A DNA stretch of 64,000 bases from Muraenolepis orangiensis (GCA_027704905.1 JANIIK010000777.1:1-64000); one strand, 5' to 3'. Numbered from the stretch's first letter, positions 28,156-41,869 are shown. The notes: generated from the letters alone by a model not told the origin. A program made the numbers and translations.

Positions 28156-28239
28156 GCAATTTATAAAATGCAAAAATCAGCACAGAAAAGAGCAATATAT
28201 ATATATAAATCAATGTAATAAAATATACATTGTTATATG

Positions 28240-29514
28240 TTATACGCCCTTGTTCAGCAGCCTGATGGCCTGACTGTGGAAGCTATCTCTAAGCCTATTT
28301 GTACGACACTTGATACTGCGGTATCGCCTGCCTGACGGTAATAGTGAGTAAAGTTCGTGGCTGGGGTGGGCAATGTCTTTTATAATTCTTTTGGCCTTGG
28401 CCACGCACCGCTGGTTGTAAATGTCCAGGAGGGAGGGGAGCTCACCTCCAACGATATACTGGGCCGTCCGCACCACCCTTTGAAGCGCTCTGCGCTCGAG
28501 TGCCGTGCAGTTCCCGTACCAGGCGGTGATACACCCTGTCAGAACACTCTCGATGGTGCCGTTGTAGAATGTTCTCAGGATGCGGGGGCCCATGCTGAAT
28601 TTATTCAGACGCCTGAGAAAATACAGGCGTTGTTGGGCCTTTTTCACCACGTGTGTGGTGTGCGTGGACCATGTGAGGTCCTCGGAGATGTGCACGCCGA
28701 GGAACTTGAAGCTGCTGACCCTCTCTACTGCAACGCCGTCGATGGAGATAGGGCTGTGCTCTCCCCTCTGCCTCCTGAAGTCCACGATCAGCTCCTTGGT
28801 CTTCTTGACGTTGAGGGCGAGGCTGTTCTCCTGGCACCACTGCTCCAGCGATCCGACCTCCTCCCTGTAGGCTGTCTCGTCGTCGCCGGCGATCAGGCCC
28901 ATCACTGTCGTGTCGTCAGCAAACTTGACGATGACGTTGGAGCTGTGCATAGCCATGCAGTCGTGGGTGTAGAGGGAGTAGAGGAGAGGGCTCAGCACGC
29001 ATCCCTGGGGGGCTCCCGTGTTGAGGGTCAGTGGCTCTGATGTGGTGCTGCCCATCCTCACCACCTGGCGGCGGTCCGACAGGAGGTTCAGTATCCAGCT
29101 GCACATGGATGGGGGTACGCCTAGACCTCTCAGCTTGGTGTCGAGCTTGGCAGGAACTATTGTGTTGAATGCTGAGCTGTAGTCCACAAACAGCATTCGC
29201 ACATAACAGTTCTTCCCCTCCAAGTGGGAAAGGGCAGTGTGGAGGGCCATGGCAATTGCGTCGTCCGTGGATCTATTTTGACGATATGCAAATTGCCATG
29301 GGTCCAGCGTGGTAGGTAACACGGAGCAAATAAAGTCCTTGACCAACCTCTCGAAGCATTTGCTAACGATCGAGGTGAGGGCCACAGGTCTGTAGTCATT
29401 CAGGCATGTTACCTTGGTTTGTTTAGGGACAGGCACGATGGTGGATATCTTGAAGACCGCGGGGACAACAGCCTGGGACAGGGAGAGGTTGAAGATGTCT
29501 GCAAAGACATACAA
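28240..29514 (-). pseudogene. Non-LTR retrotransposon reverse transcriptase, C-terminal fragment
   Basis: This is 425 codons of a LINE reverse transcriptase, which copies element RNA into the nicked genome. The frame is open from the satellite junction to a taa at 28,240-28,242. An apparent start at 29,535 lies in satellite and adds seven foreign residues (MSEKCMT), so no genuine start is present. Counting from that methionine, the visible motifs are STIVPVPK (31-38), NDYRPVALTS (47-56), the palm block VDYSSAFNT (117-125) with its catalytic Asp, GAPQGCVLSP (174-183), the FADD catalytic pair (205-208) and FKFLG of the thumb (276-280). The usual C-terminal region follows. The N-terminal endonuclease is absent. 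The frame has no internal stop, so the insertion looks fairly young, but it is dead as an element. Plus-strand frames over the same interval are shadows. Confidence 0.92.
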
Positions 29515-32500
29515 AGTCATACACTTTTCCGACATTGTGTGCCTATATTCGGATTGGACATGGAGTGTGTGTGGGGATGAGGACCAGTGCTTTTAGTCAT
29601 ACACTTATCCAACATTGTGTGCCTTTATTCGGATTGGAGAGGGAGTGTGTGTGGGAGTCAGGACCAGTGCTTTTAGTCAAACATTCATCCGACATTATGT
29701 GCCTATATTCGGAATGGAGATGGAGTGTGTGGGGGTCAGGACCAGTGCTAATTGTCATACACTTATCCGACATTGAGTGCCTATTTCGGATGGGAGATGG
29801 AGTGTGTGTGGGAGTCAGGACCAGTGCTTTTAGTCAAACATACATCCGACATTGTGTGCCTATATTCGGATTGGAGATGGAGTGTGTGGGGGTCAGGACC
29901 AGTGCTCATAGTCATACACTTATCCGACATTGTGTGCCTATATTCGGATTGGAGAATGAGTGTTTGTGGGGGTCAGGACCAGTGCATTTAGTCAAACATT
30001 CATCCGACATTGAGTGCCTATATTCGCAATGGAGATGGAGTGTGTGTGGTGTCAGGACCAGTTCTCATAGTCTTACACTTATCCGACATTGTGTGCCAAT
30101 ATTCGGATTGGAGATGGAATGTGTGTGGGTCAGGAACAGTGCTCATAGTCATACACTTATCCGACATTGAGTGCTTATTTTTGGATGGGAAATGGAATGT
30201 GTGTGGGGGTCAGTACCAGTGCTTTTAGTCAAACACTCATCCGACAGTTTGTGCCCATATTCGGTTTGGAGATGGACTGTGTGTGGGGGTGAGGACCAGT
30301 GCTTTTAGTCTTACAATCATCCGAGAATTGAGTGCCTATATTCGGATTGGAGATGGAGTGTGTGTGGGGTCAGGACCAGTGCTCATAGTCATACACTCAT
30401 CTGACATTGTGTGGCTATATTCGGATTGGAGATGGAGTTTGTGTGGGGGTGAGGACCAGTGCTTTTATTCAAACATTCATCCGACATTGTGTGCCTATAT
30501 TCGGATTGGTGATGGAGTGTGTGTGGGGGTCAGGACCAGTGCTTTTAGTCATACACACATCCGACATTGAGTGCCTATTTTCGGATTGGAGATGGAGTGT
30601 GTGGGGGTCAGGACCAGTGCTCATTGTCATACACTTATCCAACATTGTGTGCCTATTTTCGGATTGGAGATGGAGTGTGTGGGGGTCAGGACCAGTGCTC
30701 ATAGTCATACACTTATCCGACATTGTGTGCCTATATTCGGATTGGAGAATGAGTGTTTGTGGGGGTCAGGACCAGTGCATTTAGTCAAACATTCATCCGA
30801 CATTGAGTGCCTATATTCGGATTGGATATGGAGTGTGTGTGGTGGTCAGGACCAGTGCTTTTAGTCATACACACATCCGAAATTGAGTGCCTATTTTCGG
30901 ATTGGAGATGGAGTGTGTGTGGGGGTGGGGACCAGTGGATTTAGTCAAACATTCATACGACATTGTGTGCTTATATTCGGATTGGAGATTCAGTGTGTTT
31001 GGGGTTGGGGCCAGTGCTCATAGTCATACACTCATCCGACATTGTGTGCCAATATTCGGATTGGAGATGGAGTGTGTGTTGGGGTCAGGACCAGTGCTTT
31101 TGGTCAAACATTCATCCGATATTGTGTGCCTCTGTCTGGATGGGAGATGTAGTGTGTGTGGGTCAGTACCAGTGCTTTTAGTCAATCACTCATCCGACAG
31201 TGTGTGCCCATATTCGGATTGGAGATGGAGTGTGTGTGGGGCTGAGGACCAGTGCTTTTAGTCATACAATCGTCCGACATTGAGTGCCTATATTCGGATT
31301 TGAGATGGAGTGTGTGTGGGTCAGTAACAGTGCTCATAGTCATACACTCATCCGACATTGTGTGGCTATATTTGGATTGAAGATGGAGTGTGTGTGGGGG
31401 TGAGGACCAGTGCTTTTAGTCAAACATTCATCCGACATTGTGTGCCTATATTCGGATTGGAGATTGAGTGTGTGTGGGGGTGAGGACCAGTGCTTGTAGT
31501 CAAACATTCATCCGACATTGTGTGCCTATATTCGGATTGGAGATGGAGTGTGTGTGGGGGTCAGGACCAGTGCTTTTAGTCATACACACATCTGAAATTG
31601 AGTGCCTATTTTCGGATTGGAGATGGAGTTTGTGTGGGGGTGAGGACCAGTGGTTTTAGTTAAACATTCATCCGACAATGTGTGCCTATATTCGGATTGG
31701 AGTTGGAGTGTGTGTGGGGGTCAGGACCAGTGCTCATAGTCATACACTTTCCGACATTGTGTGCCTATATTCGGATTGGACATGGAGTGTGTGTGGGGAT
31801 GAGGACCAGTGCTTTTAGTCATACACTTATCCAACATTGTGTGCCTTTATTCGGATTGGAGAGGGAGTGTGTGTGGGAGTCAGGACCAATGCTTTTAGTC
31901 ATACACACATCCGACATTATGTGCCTATATTCGGAATGGAGATGGAGTGTGTGGGGGTCAGGACCAGTGCTAATTGTCATACACTTATCCGACATTGAGT
32001 GCCTATTTCGGATGGGAGATGGAGTGTGTGTGGGAGTCAGGACCAGTGCTTTTAGTCAAACATACATCCGACATTGTGTGCCTATATTCGGATTGGAGAT
32101 GGAGTGTGTGGGGGTCAGGACCAGTCCTCATAGTCATACACTTATCCAACATTGTGTGCCTATATTCGGATTGGAGAATGAGTGTTTGTGGGGGTCAGGA
32201 CCAGTGCATTTAGTCAAACATTCATCCGACATTGAGTGCCTATATTCGCAATGGAGATGGAGTGTGTGTGGTGTCAGGACCAGTTCTCATAGTCTTACAC
32301 TTATCCGACATTGTGTGCCAATATTCGGATTGGAGATGGAATGTGTGTGGGTCAGGAACAGTGCTCATAGTCATACACTTATCCGACATTGAGTGCTTAT
32401 TCTTGGATGGGAAATGGAATGTGTGTGGGGGTCAGTACCAGTGCTTTTAGTCAAACACTCATCCGACAGTTTGTGCCCATATTCGGATTGGAGATGGACT

Positions 32501-34218
32501 GTGTGTGGGGGTGAGGACCAGTGCTTTTAGTCTTACAATCATCCGAGAATTGAGTGCCTATATTCGGATTGGAGATGGAGTGTGTGTGGGGTCAGGACCA
32601 GTGCTCATAGTCATACACTCATCTGACATTGTGTGGCTATATTCGGATTGGAGATGGAGTTTGTGTGGGGGTGAGGACCAGTGCTTTTATTCAAACATTC
32701 ATCCGACATTGTGTGCCTATATTCGGATTGGTGATGGAGTGTGTGTGGGGGTCAGGACCAGTGCTTTTAGTCATACACACATCCGACATTGAGTGCCTAT
32801 ATTCGGATTGGAGATGGAGTGTGTGGGGGTCAGGACCAGTGCTCATTGTCATACACTTATCCAACATTGTGTGCCTATATTCGGATTGGAGATGGAGTGT
32901 GTGTGGTGGTCAGGACCAGTGCTTTTAGTCATACACACATCCGAAATTGAGTGCCTATTTTCGGATTGGAGATGGAGTGTGTGTGGGGGTGGGGACCAGT
33001 GGATTTAGTCAAACATTCATACGACATTGTGTGCTTATATTCGGATTGGAGATTCAGTGTGTTTGGGGTCGGGACCAGTGCTCATAGTCATACACTCATC
33101 CGACATTGTGTGCCAATATTCGGATTGGAGATGGAGTGTGTGTTGGGGTCAGGACCAGTGCTTTTGGTCAAACATTCATCCGATATTGTGTGCCTCTGTC
33201 TGGATGGGAGATGTAGTGTGTGTGGGTCAGTACCAGTGCTTTTAGTCAATCACTCATCCGACAGTGTGTGCCCATATTCGGATTGGAGATGGAGTGTGTG
33301 TGGGGGTGAGGACCAGTGCTTTTAGTCATACAATCGTCCGACATTGAGTGCCTATATTCGGATTTGAGATGGAGTGTGTGTGGGTCAGTAACAGTGCTCA
33401 TAGTCATACACTCATCCGACATTGTGTGGCTATATTTGGATTGAAGATGGAGTGTGTGTGGGGGTGAGGACCAGTGCTTTTAGTCAAACATTCATCCGAC
33501 ATTGTGTGCCTATATTCGGATTGGAGATGGAGTGTGTGTGGGGGTGAGGACCAGTGCTTGTAGTCAAACATTCATCCGACATTGTGTGCCTATATTCGGA
33601 TTGGAGATGGAGTGTGTGTGGGGGTCAGGACCAGTGCTTTTAGTCATACACACATCGAACATTGAGTGCCTATTTTCGGATTGGAGATGGAGTTTGTGTG
33701 GGGGTGAGGACCAGTGCTTTTAGTTAAACATTCATCCGACAATGTGTGCCTATATTCGGATTGGAGATGGAGTGTGTGGGGGTCAGGACCAGTGCTCATA
33801 GTCATACACTTTTCCGACATTGTGTGCCTATATTCGGATTGGACATGGAGTGTGTGTGGGGATGAGGACCAGTGCTTTTAGTCATACACTTATCCAACAT
33901 TGTGTGCCTTTATTCGGATTGGAGAGGGAGTGTGTGTGGGAGTCAGGACCAGTGCTTTTAGTCATACACACATCCGACATTATGTGCCTATATTCGGAAT
34001 GGAGATGGAGTGTGTGGGGGTCAGGACCAGTGCTAATTGTCATACACTTATCCGACATTGAGTGCCTATTTCGGATGGGAGATGGAGTGTGTGTGGGAGT
34101 CAGGACCAGTGCTTTTAGTCAAACATACATCCGACATTGTGTGCCTATATTCGGATTGGAGATGGAGTGTGTGGGGGTCAGGACCAGTGCTCATAGTCAT
34201 ACACTTATCCGACATTGA
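29515..34218 (+). repeat. Higher-order repeat of about 2.2 kb (28 or 26 units)
   Basis: Matching points at 29,752, 31,974 and 34,037 give steps of 2,222 and 2,063 bp. Further pairs are 30,010/32,232, 30,283/32,505 and 30,963/33,027. The 158 bp difference equals two units: a duplicate pair near 30,650-30,800 is absent from the second copy. The left part of the same repeat occurs near 25.2-25.9 kb, and the LINE sits at the corresponding left edge of the first full copy. Confidence 0.8.
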
Positions 34219-35899
34219 GTGCCTATATTCGGATTGGAGAATGGAGTGTGTGTGGGGGTCAGGACCAGTGCTTTTAGTCAAACACTCATCCGACATTGTG
34301 TGCCTATATTCGGATTGGAGATGGAGTGTGTGGGGGTCAGGACCAGTGCTCATAGTCATACACTTATCCGACATTGTGTGCTTATATTCCGATTGGAGAT
34401 GGAGTTTGTGTGGGGGTGAGGACCAGTGCTTTTAGTTAAACATTCATCCGACAATGTGTGCCTATATTCGGATTGGAGTTGGAGTGTGTGTGGGGGTCAG
34501 GACCAGTGCTTTTAGTCATACACACATCCGACATTGTGTGCCTATATTCGGATTGGACAATGAGTGTTTGTGGGGGTCAGGACCAGTGCATTTAGTCAAA
34601 CATTCATCCGACATTGAGTGCCTATATTCGGATTGGAGATGGAGTGCGTGGGGGTCAGGACCAGTGCTCATTGTCATACACTTATCCGACATTGTGTGCC
34701 TATATTCGGATTGGAGAATGAGTGTTTGTGGGGGTCAGGACCAGTGCATTTAGTCAAACATTCATCCGACATTGAGTGCCTATATTCGGATTGGAGATGG
34801 AGTGTGTGTGGTGTCAGGACCAGTTCTCATAGTCTTACACTTATCCGACATTGTGTGCCAATATTCGGATTGGAGATGGAATGTGTGTGGGTCAGGAACA
34901 GTGCTCACAGTCATACACTTATCCGACATTGAGTGCTTATTTTTGGATGGGAAATGGAGTGTGTGTGGGCGTCAGTACCAGTGCTTTTAGTCAAACACTC
35001 ATCCGACAGTTTGTGCCCATATTCGGATTGGAGATGGACTGTGTGTGGGGGTGAGGACCAGTGCTTTTAGTCTTACAATCATCCGACATTGAGTTCCTAT
35101 ATTCGGATTGGAGATGGAGTGTGTGTGGGGTCAGGACCAGTGCTCATAGTCATACACTCATCTGACATTGTGTGGCTATATTCGGATTGGAGATGGAGTT
35201 TGTGTGGGGGTGAGGACCTGTGCTTTTATTCAAACATACATCCGACATTGTGTGCCTATATTCGGATTGGTGATGGAGTGTGTGTGGGGTTCAGGACCAG
35301 TGCTTTTAGTCATACACACATCCGACATTGAGTGCCTATTTTCGGATTGGAGATGGAGTGTGTGGGGGTCAGGACCAGTGCTCATTGTCATACACTTATC
35401 CAACATTGTGTGCCTATATTCGGATTGGAAATGGAGTGTGTGGGGGTCAGGACCAGTGCTCATAGTCATATACTTATCCGACATTGTGTGCTTATATTCC
35501 GATTGGAGATGGAGTTTGTGTGGGCATGAGGACCAGTGCTTTTAGTCATACACACATCCGACATTGAGTGCCTATTTTCGGATTGGAGATAGAGTGTGTG
35601 GGGGTCAGGACCAGTGCTCATTGTCTAACACTTATCCAACATTGTGTGCCTATATTCGGATTGGAGATGGAGTGTGTGGGGGTCAGGACCAGTGCTCATA
35701 GTCATACACTTATCCGACATTGTGTGCTTATATTCCGATTGGAGATGGAGTTTGTGTGGGGGTGAGGACCAGTGCTTTTAGTTAAACATTCATCCGACAA
35801 TGTGTGCCTATATTCGGATTGGAGTTGGAGTGTGTGTGGGGGTCAGGACCAGTGCTTTTAGTCATACACACATCCGACATTGTGTGCCTATATTCGGAT

Positions 35900-38600
35900 T
35901 GGAGATGGAGTGTTGTGGGGGTCAGGACCAGTGCTATTAGTCAAACATTCATCCGACATTGTGTGCCTATATTCGGATTGGAGATGGAGTGTGTGGGGGT
36001 CAGGACCAGTGCTTTAGTCATACACATCATCCGACATTGAGTGCCTATATTCGGATTGGAGATGGAGTGTGTGGGGGTCAGGACCAGTGCTCATAGTCAT
36101 ACACTCATCCAACATTGTGTGCCTATATTCGGATTGGAGATGGAGTGTGTGGGGGTCAGGACCAGTGCATTTAGTCATACAATCATCCGACATTGAGTGC
36201 CTATATTCGGATTGGAGATGGAGTGTGTGTGGGGGTCAGGACCAGTGCTCATAGTCATACACTCATCCGACATTGTGTGCCTATATTCGGATTGGAGATG
36301 GAGTGTGTGTGGGGGTCAGGACCAGTGCTTTTAGTCATACACATCATCCGACATTGTGTGCCTATATTCGGATTGGAGATGGAGTGTGTGTGGGGGTCAG
36401 GACCAGTGCATTTAGTCAAACATTCATCCGACATTTGTGCCTATATTCGGATTGGAGATGGAGTGTGTGTGGGGGTGAGGACCAGTGCTTTTAGTCTTAC
36501 AATCATCCGACATTGAGTGCCTATATTCGGATTGGAGATGGAGTGTGTGTGGGGTCAGGACCAGTGCTCATAGTCATACACTCATCCGACATTGTGTGCC
36601 TATATTCGGATTGGAGATGGAGTGTGTGGGGGTGAGGACCAGTGCTATTAGTCATACACTCATCCGACATTGTGTGCCTATATTCGGATTGGAGATGGAG
36701 TGTGTGTGGGGGTGAGGACCAGTGCTTATAGTCATACACTCATCCGACATTGTGTGCCTATATTCGGATTGGAGATGGAGTGTGTGTGGGGGTCAGGACC
36801 AGTGCTTGTAGTCATACATTCATCCGACATTGTGTGCCTATATTCGGATTGGAGATGGAGTGTGTGTGGGGTCAGGACCAGTGCTTTAGTCATACACACA
36901 TCCGACATTGTGTGCCTATATTCGGATGGAGATGGAGTTGTGTGGGGGTCAGGACCAGTGCTATTAGTCATACACTTATCCGACATTGAGTGCCTATTTC
37001 GGATTGGAGATGGAGTGTGTGTGGGAGTCAGGACCAGTGCTTTTAGTCATACACACATCCGACATTGTGTGCCTATATTCGGATTGGAGATGGAGTGTGT
37101 GGGGGTCAGGACCAGTGCTCATAGTCATACACTTATCCGACATTGTGTGCCTATATTCGGATTGGAGAATGAGTGTTTGTGGGGGTCAGGACCAGTGCAT
37201 TTAGTCAAACATTCATCCGACATTGAGTGCCTATATTCGGATTGGAGATGGAGTGTGTGTGGTGTCAGGACCAGTTCTCATAGTCTTACACTTATCCGAC
37301 ATTGTGTGCCAATATTCGGATTGGAGATGGAATGTGTGTGGGTCAGGAACAGTGCTCATAGTCATACACTTATCCGACATTGAGTGCTTATTTTCGGATG
37401 GGAAATGGAGTGTGTGTGGGGGTCAGTACCAGTGCTTTTAGTCAAACACTCATCCGACAGTTTGTGCCCATATTCGGATTGGAGATGGACTGTGTGTGGG
37501 GGTGAGGACCAGTGCTTTTAGTCTTACAATCATCCGACATTGAGTGCCTATATTCGGATTGGAGATGGAGTTTGTGTGGGGGTGAGGACCAGTGCTTTTA
37601 GTTAAACATTCATCCGACAATGTGTGCCTATATTCGGATTGGAGTTGGAGTGTGTGTGGGGGTCAGGACCAGTGCTTTTAGTCATACACACATCCGACAT
37701 TGAGTGCCTATATTCGGATTGGAGATGGAGTGTGTGGGGGTCAGGACCAGTGCTCATAGTCATACACTTATCCGACATTGTGTGCCTATATTCGGATTGG
37801 AGATGGAGTGTGTGTGGGGTGAGGACCAGTGCTTTTAGTCAAACATTCATCCGACATTGTGTGCCTATATTCGGATTGGAGATGGAGTGTGTGTGGGGGT
37901 GAGGACCAGTGCTTGTAGTCAAACATTCATCCGACATTGTGTGCCTATATTCGGATTGGAGATGGAGTGTGTGTGGTGGTCAGGACCAGTGCTTTTAGTC
38001 ATACACACATCCGACATTGAGTGCCTATTTTCGGATTGGAGATGGAGTGTGTGTGGGGGTGAGGACCAGTGCATTTAGTCAAACATTCATCCGACATTGT
38101 GTGCCCATATTCGGATTGGAGATGGAGTGTGTGTGGGGGTGAGGACCAGTGCTTTTAGTCATACAATCATCCGACATTGAGTGCCTATATTCGGATTGGA
38201 GATGGAGTGTGTGTGGGGTCAGGACCAGTGCTCATAGTCATACACTCATCCGACATTGTGTGCCTATATTCGGATTGGAGATGGAGTGTGTGGGGGTCAG
38301 GACCAGTGCTCATAGTCATACACTTATCCGACATTGTGTGCTATATTCGGATTGGAGATGGAGTGTTGTGTGGGGGTGAGGACCAGTGCTTTTAGTCAAA
38401 CATTCATCCGACAATGTGTGCCTATATTCGGATTGGAGATGGAGTGTGTGTGGGGGTCAGGACCAGTGCTTTTAGTCATACACACATCCGACATTGTGTG
38501 CCTATATTCGGATTGGAGATGAGTGTGTGTGGGGGTCAGGACCAGTGCTTTTAGTCATACACACATCCAACATTGAGTGCCTATATTCGGATTGGAGATG
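35900..38600 (+). repeat. Satellite stretch rich in one-base indels
   Basis: Units here show scattered one-base gains or losses in short runs, such as gtgttgtggggg (near 35,910), catttgtgcc (36,432), ttcggatggagatggagttg (36,921) and ggagatgagtg (38,516). The surrounding higher-order blocks lack them. They may be real divergence or uncorrected read errors. Confidence 0.5.
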
Positions 38601-40061
38601 GACTGTGTGGGGGTCAGGACCAGTGCTCATAGTCATACACTTTTCCGACATTGTGTGCCTATATTCGGATTGGAGATGGAGTGTGTGTGGGGGTGAGGAC
38701 CAGTGCTTTTAGTCAAACATTCATCCGACATTGTGTGCCTATATTCGGATTGGAGATTGAGTGTGTGTGGGGGTGAGGACCAGTGCTTGTAGTCAAACAT
38801 TCATCCGACATTGTGTGCCTATATTCGGATTGGAGATGGAGTGTGTGTGGGGTCAGGACCAGTGCTTTTAGTCATACACACATCCGAAATTGAGTGCCTA
38901 TTTTCGGATTGGAGATGGAGTGTGTGTGGGGGTGAGGACCAGTGCTTTAGTCAAACATTCATCCGACAGTTTGTGCCTATATTCGGATTGGAGATGGAGT
39001 GTGTGTGGGGGTGAGGACCAGTGCTTTTAGTCATACAATCATCCGACACTGAGTGCCTATATTCGGATTGGAGATGGAGTGTGTGTGGGGTCAGGACCAG
39101 TGCTCATAGTCATACAGTCATCCGACATTGTGTGGCTATATTCGGATTGGAGATGGAGTGTGTGGGGGTCAGGACCAGTGCTCATAGTCATACACTTATC
39201 CGACATTGTGTGCTTATATTCCGATTGGAGATGGAGTTTGTGTGGGGGTGAGGACCAGTGCTTTTAGTTAAACATTCATCCGACAATGTGTGCCTATATT
39301 CGGATTGGAGTTGGAGTGTGTGTGGGGGTCAGGACCAGTGCTTTTAGTCATACACACATCCGACATTGTGTGCCTATATTCGGATTGGACAATGAGTGTT
39401 TGTGGGGGTCAGGACCAGTGCATTTAGTCAAACATTCATCCGACATTGAGTGCCTATTTTCGGATTGGAGATGGAGTGCGTGGGGGTCAGGACCAGTGCT
39501 CATTGTCATACACTTATCCGACATTGTGTGCCTATATTCGGATTGGAGAATGAGTGTTTGTGGGGGTCAGGACCAGTGCATTTAGTCAAACATTCATCCG
39601 ACATTGAGTGCCTATATTCGGATTGGAGATGGAGTGTGTGTGGTGTCAGGACCAGTTCTCATAGTCTTACACTTATCCGACATTGTGTGCCAATATTCGG
39701 ATTGGAGATGGAATGTGTGTGGGTCAGGAACAGTGCTCACAGTCATACACTTATCCGACATTGAGTGCTTATTTTTGGATGGGAAATGGAGTGTGTGTGG
39801 GCGTCAGTACCAGTGCTTTTAGTCAAACACTCATCCGACAGTTTGTGCCCATATTCGGATTGGAGATGGACTGTGTGTGGGGGTGAGGACCAGTGCTTTT
39901 AGTCTTACAATCATCCGACATTGAGTTCCTATATTCGGATTGGAGATGGAGTGTGTGTGGGGTCAGGACCAGTGCTCATAGTCATACACTCATCTGACAT
40001 TGTGTGGCTATATTCGGATTGGAGATGGAGTTTGTGTGGGGGTGAGGACCTGTGCTTTTAT

Positions 40062-41150
40062 TCAAACATACATCCGACATTGTGTGCCTATATTCGGATT
40101 GGTGATGGAGTGTGTGTGGGGTTCAGGACCAGTGCTTTTAGTCATACACACATCCGACATTGAGTGCCTATTTTCGGATTGGAGATGGAGTGTGTGGGGG
40201 TCAGGACCAGTGCTCATTGTCATACACTTATCCAACATTGTGTGCCTATATTCGGATTGGAAATGGAGTGTGTGGGGGTCAGGACCAGTGCTCATAGTCA
40301 TATACTTATCCGACATTGTGTGCTTATATTCCGATTGGAGATGGAGTTTGTGTGGGCATGAGGACCAGTGCTTTTAGTCATACACACATCCGACATTGAG
40401 TGCCTATTTTCGGATTGGAGATAGAGTGTGTGGGGGTCAGGACCAGTGCTCATTGTCTAACACTTATCCAACATTGTGTGCCTATATTCGGATTGGAGAT
40501 GGAGTGTGTGGGGGTCAGGACCAGTGCTCATAGTCATACACTTATCCGACATTGTGTGCTTATATTCCGATTGGAGATGGAGTTTGTGTGGGGGTGAGGA
40601 CCAGTGCTTTTAGTTCAAACATTCATCCGACATTGTGTGCCTATATTCGGATTGGTGATGGAGTGTGTGTGGGGGTCAGGACCAGTGCTTTTAGTCATAC
40701 ACACATCCGACATTGAGTGCCTATTTTCGGATTGGAGATGGAGTGTGTGGGGGTCAGGACCAGTGCTCATTGTCATACACTTATCCAACATTGTGTGCCT
40801 ATATTCGGATTGGAAATGGAGTGTGTGGGGGTCAGGACCAGTGCTCATAGTCATATACTTATCCGACATTGTGTGCTTATATTCCGATTGGAGATGGAGT
40901 TTGTGTGGGCATGAGGACCAGTGCTTTTAGTCATACACACATCCGACATTGAGTGCCTATTTTCGGATTGGAGATAGAGTGTGTGGGGGTCAGGACCAGT
41001 GCTCATTGTCTAACACTTATCCAACATTGTGTGCCTATATTCGGATTGGAGATGGAGTGTGTGGGGGTCAGGACCAGTGCTCATAGTCATACACTTATCC
41101 GACATTGTGTGCTTATATTCCGATTGGAGATGGAGTTTGTGTGTGGGTGA
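40062..41150 (+). repeat. Tandem duplication of 553 bp (7 units)
   Basis: Points 40,164 and 40,400 recur at 40,717 and 40,953. The joint is visible near 40,614, where agtt from one variant is fused to ttcaaacattc of another. The corresponding part of the second large copy (47,982-48,517) has only one version. Confidence 0.8.
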
Positions 41151-41869
41151 GGACCAGTGCTTTTAGTTAAACATTCATCCGACAATGTGTGCCTATATTC
41201 GGATTGGAGTTGGAGTGTGTGTGGGGGTCAGGACCAGTGCTTTTAGTCATACACACATCCGACATTGAGTGCCTATTTTCGGATTGGAGATGGAGTGCGT
41301 GGGGGTCAGGACCAGTGCTCATTGTCATACACTTATCCAACATTGTGTGCCTATATTCGGATTGGAGATGGAGTTTGTGTGGGCATGAGGACCAGTGCTT
41401 TTAGTCATACACACATCCGACATTGAGTGCCTATTTTCGGATTGGAGATAGAGTGTGTGGGGGTCAGGACCAGTGCTCATTGTCTAACACTTATCCAACA
41501 TTGTGTGCCTATATTCGGATTGCAGATGGAGTGTGTGGGGGTCAGGACCAGTGCTCATAGTCATACACTTATCCGACATTGTGTGCTTATATTCCGATTG
41601 GAGATGGAGTTTGTGTGGGGGTGAGGACCAGTGCTTTTAGTTAAACATTCATCCGACAATGTGTGCCTATATTCGGATTGGAGTTGGAGTGTGTGTGGGG
41701 GTCAGGACCAGTGCTTTTAGTCATACACACATCCGACATTGTGTGCCTATATTCGGATTGGACAATGAGTGTTTGTGGGGGTCAGGACCAGTGCATTTAG
41801 TCAAACATTCATCCGACATTGAGTGCCTATTTTCGGATTGGAGATGGAGTGCGTGGGGGTCAGGACCAG

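Larger units (their letters stand above)
27949..29514 (-). mobile_element. 5'-truncated Rex1/CR1-group LINE
   Basis: A 1.57 kb block unrelated to the satellite interrupts the array. Read on the minus strand it gives the C-terminal part of a non-LTR reverse transcriptase, a stop codon, an AT-rich 3' UTR of about 290 bp and a tail of short tandem pentamers instead of poly(A). The endonuclease and N-terminal part are missing, as expected for incomplete target-primed reverse transcription. The catalytic block reads VDYSSAFNT, closer to Rex1/CR1-type than to L2-type (DLSAAFDT) elements. This clade call is from memory of the families and is moderate. Satellite on both sides is continuous, and uninterrupted paralogues of the site exist near 25,164 and 31,740. 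Confidence 0.9.

Noticed and set aside
27983..28213. Minus-strand frame of 76 codons downstream of the LINE stop
   Set aside because: It reads the AT-rich low-complexity 3' UTR and has a biased, meaningless composition.
28357..29040. Plus-strand frame of 227 codons in the LINE
   Set aside because: It lies opposite the intact reverse transcriptase frame, which carries all conserved motifs. It is a shadow with no recognisable domain.
30469..30723. Recurring minus-strand frames of about 84 codons starting MSDKCMT
   Set aside because: Antisense reading of the satellite. The same peptide pattern occurs wherever three suitable units are adjacent.
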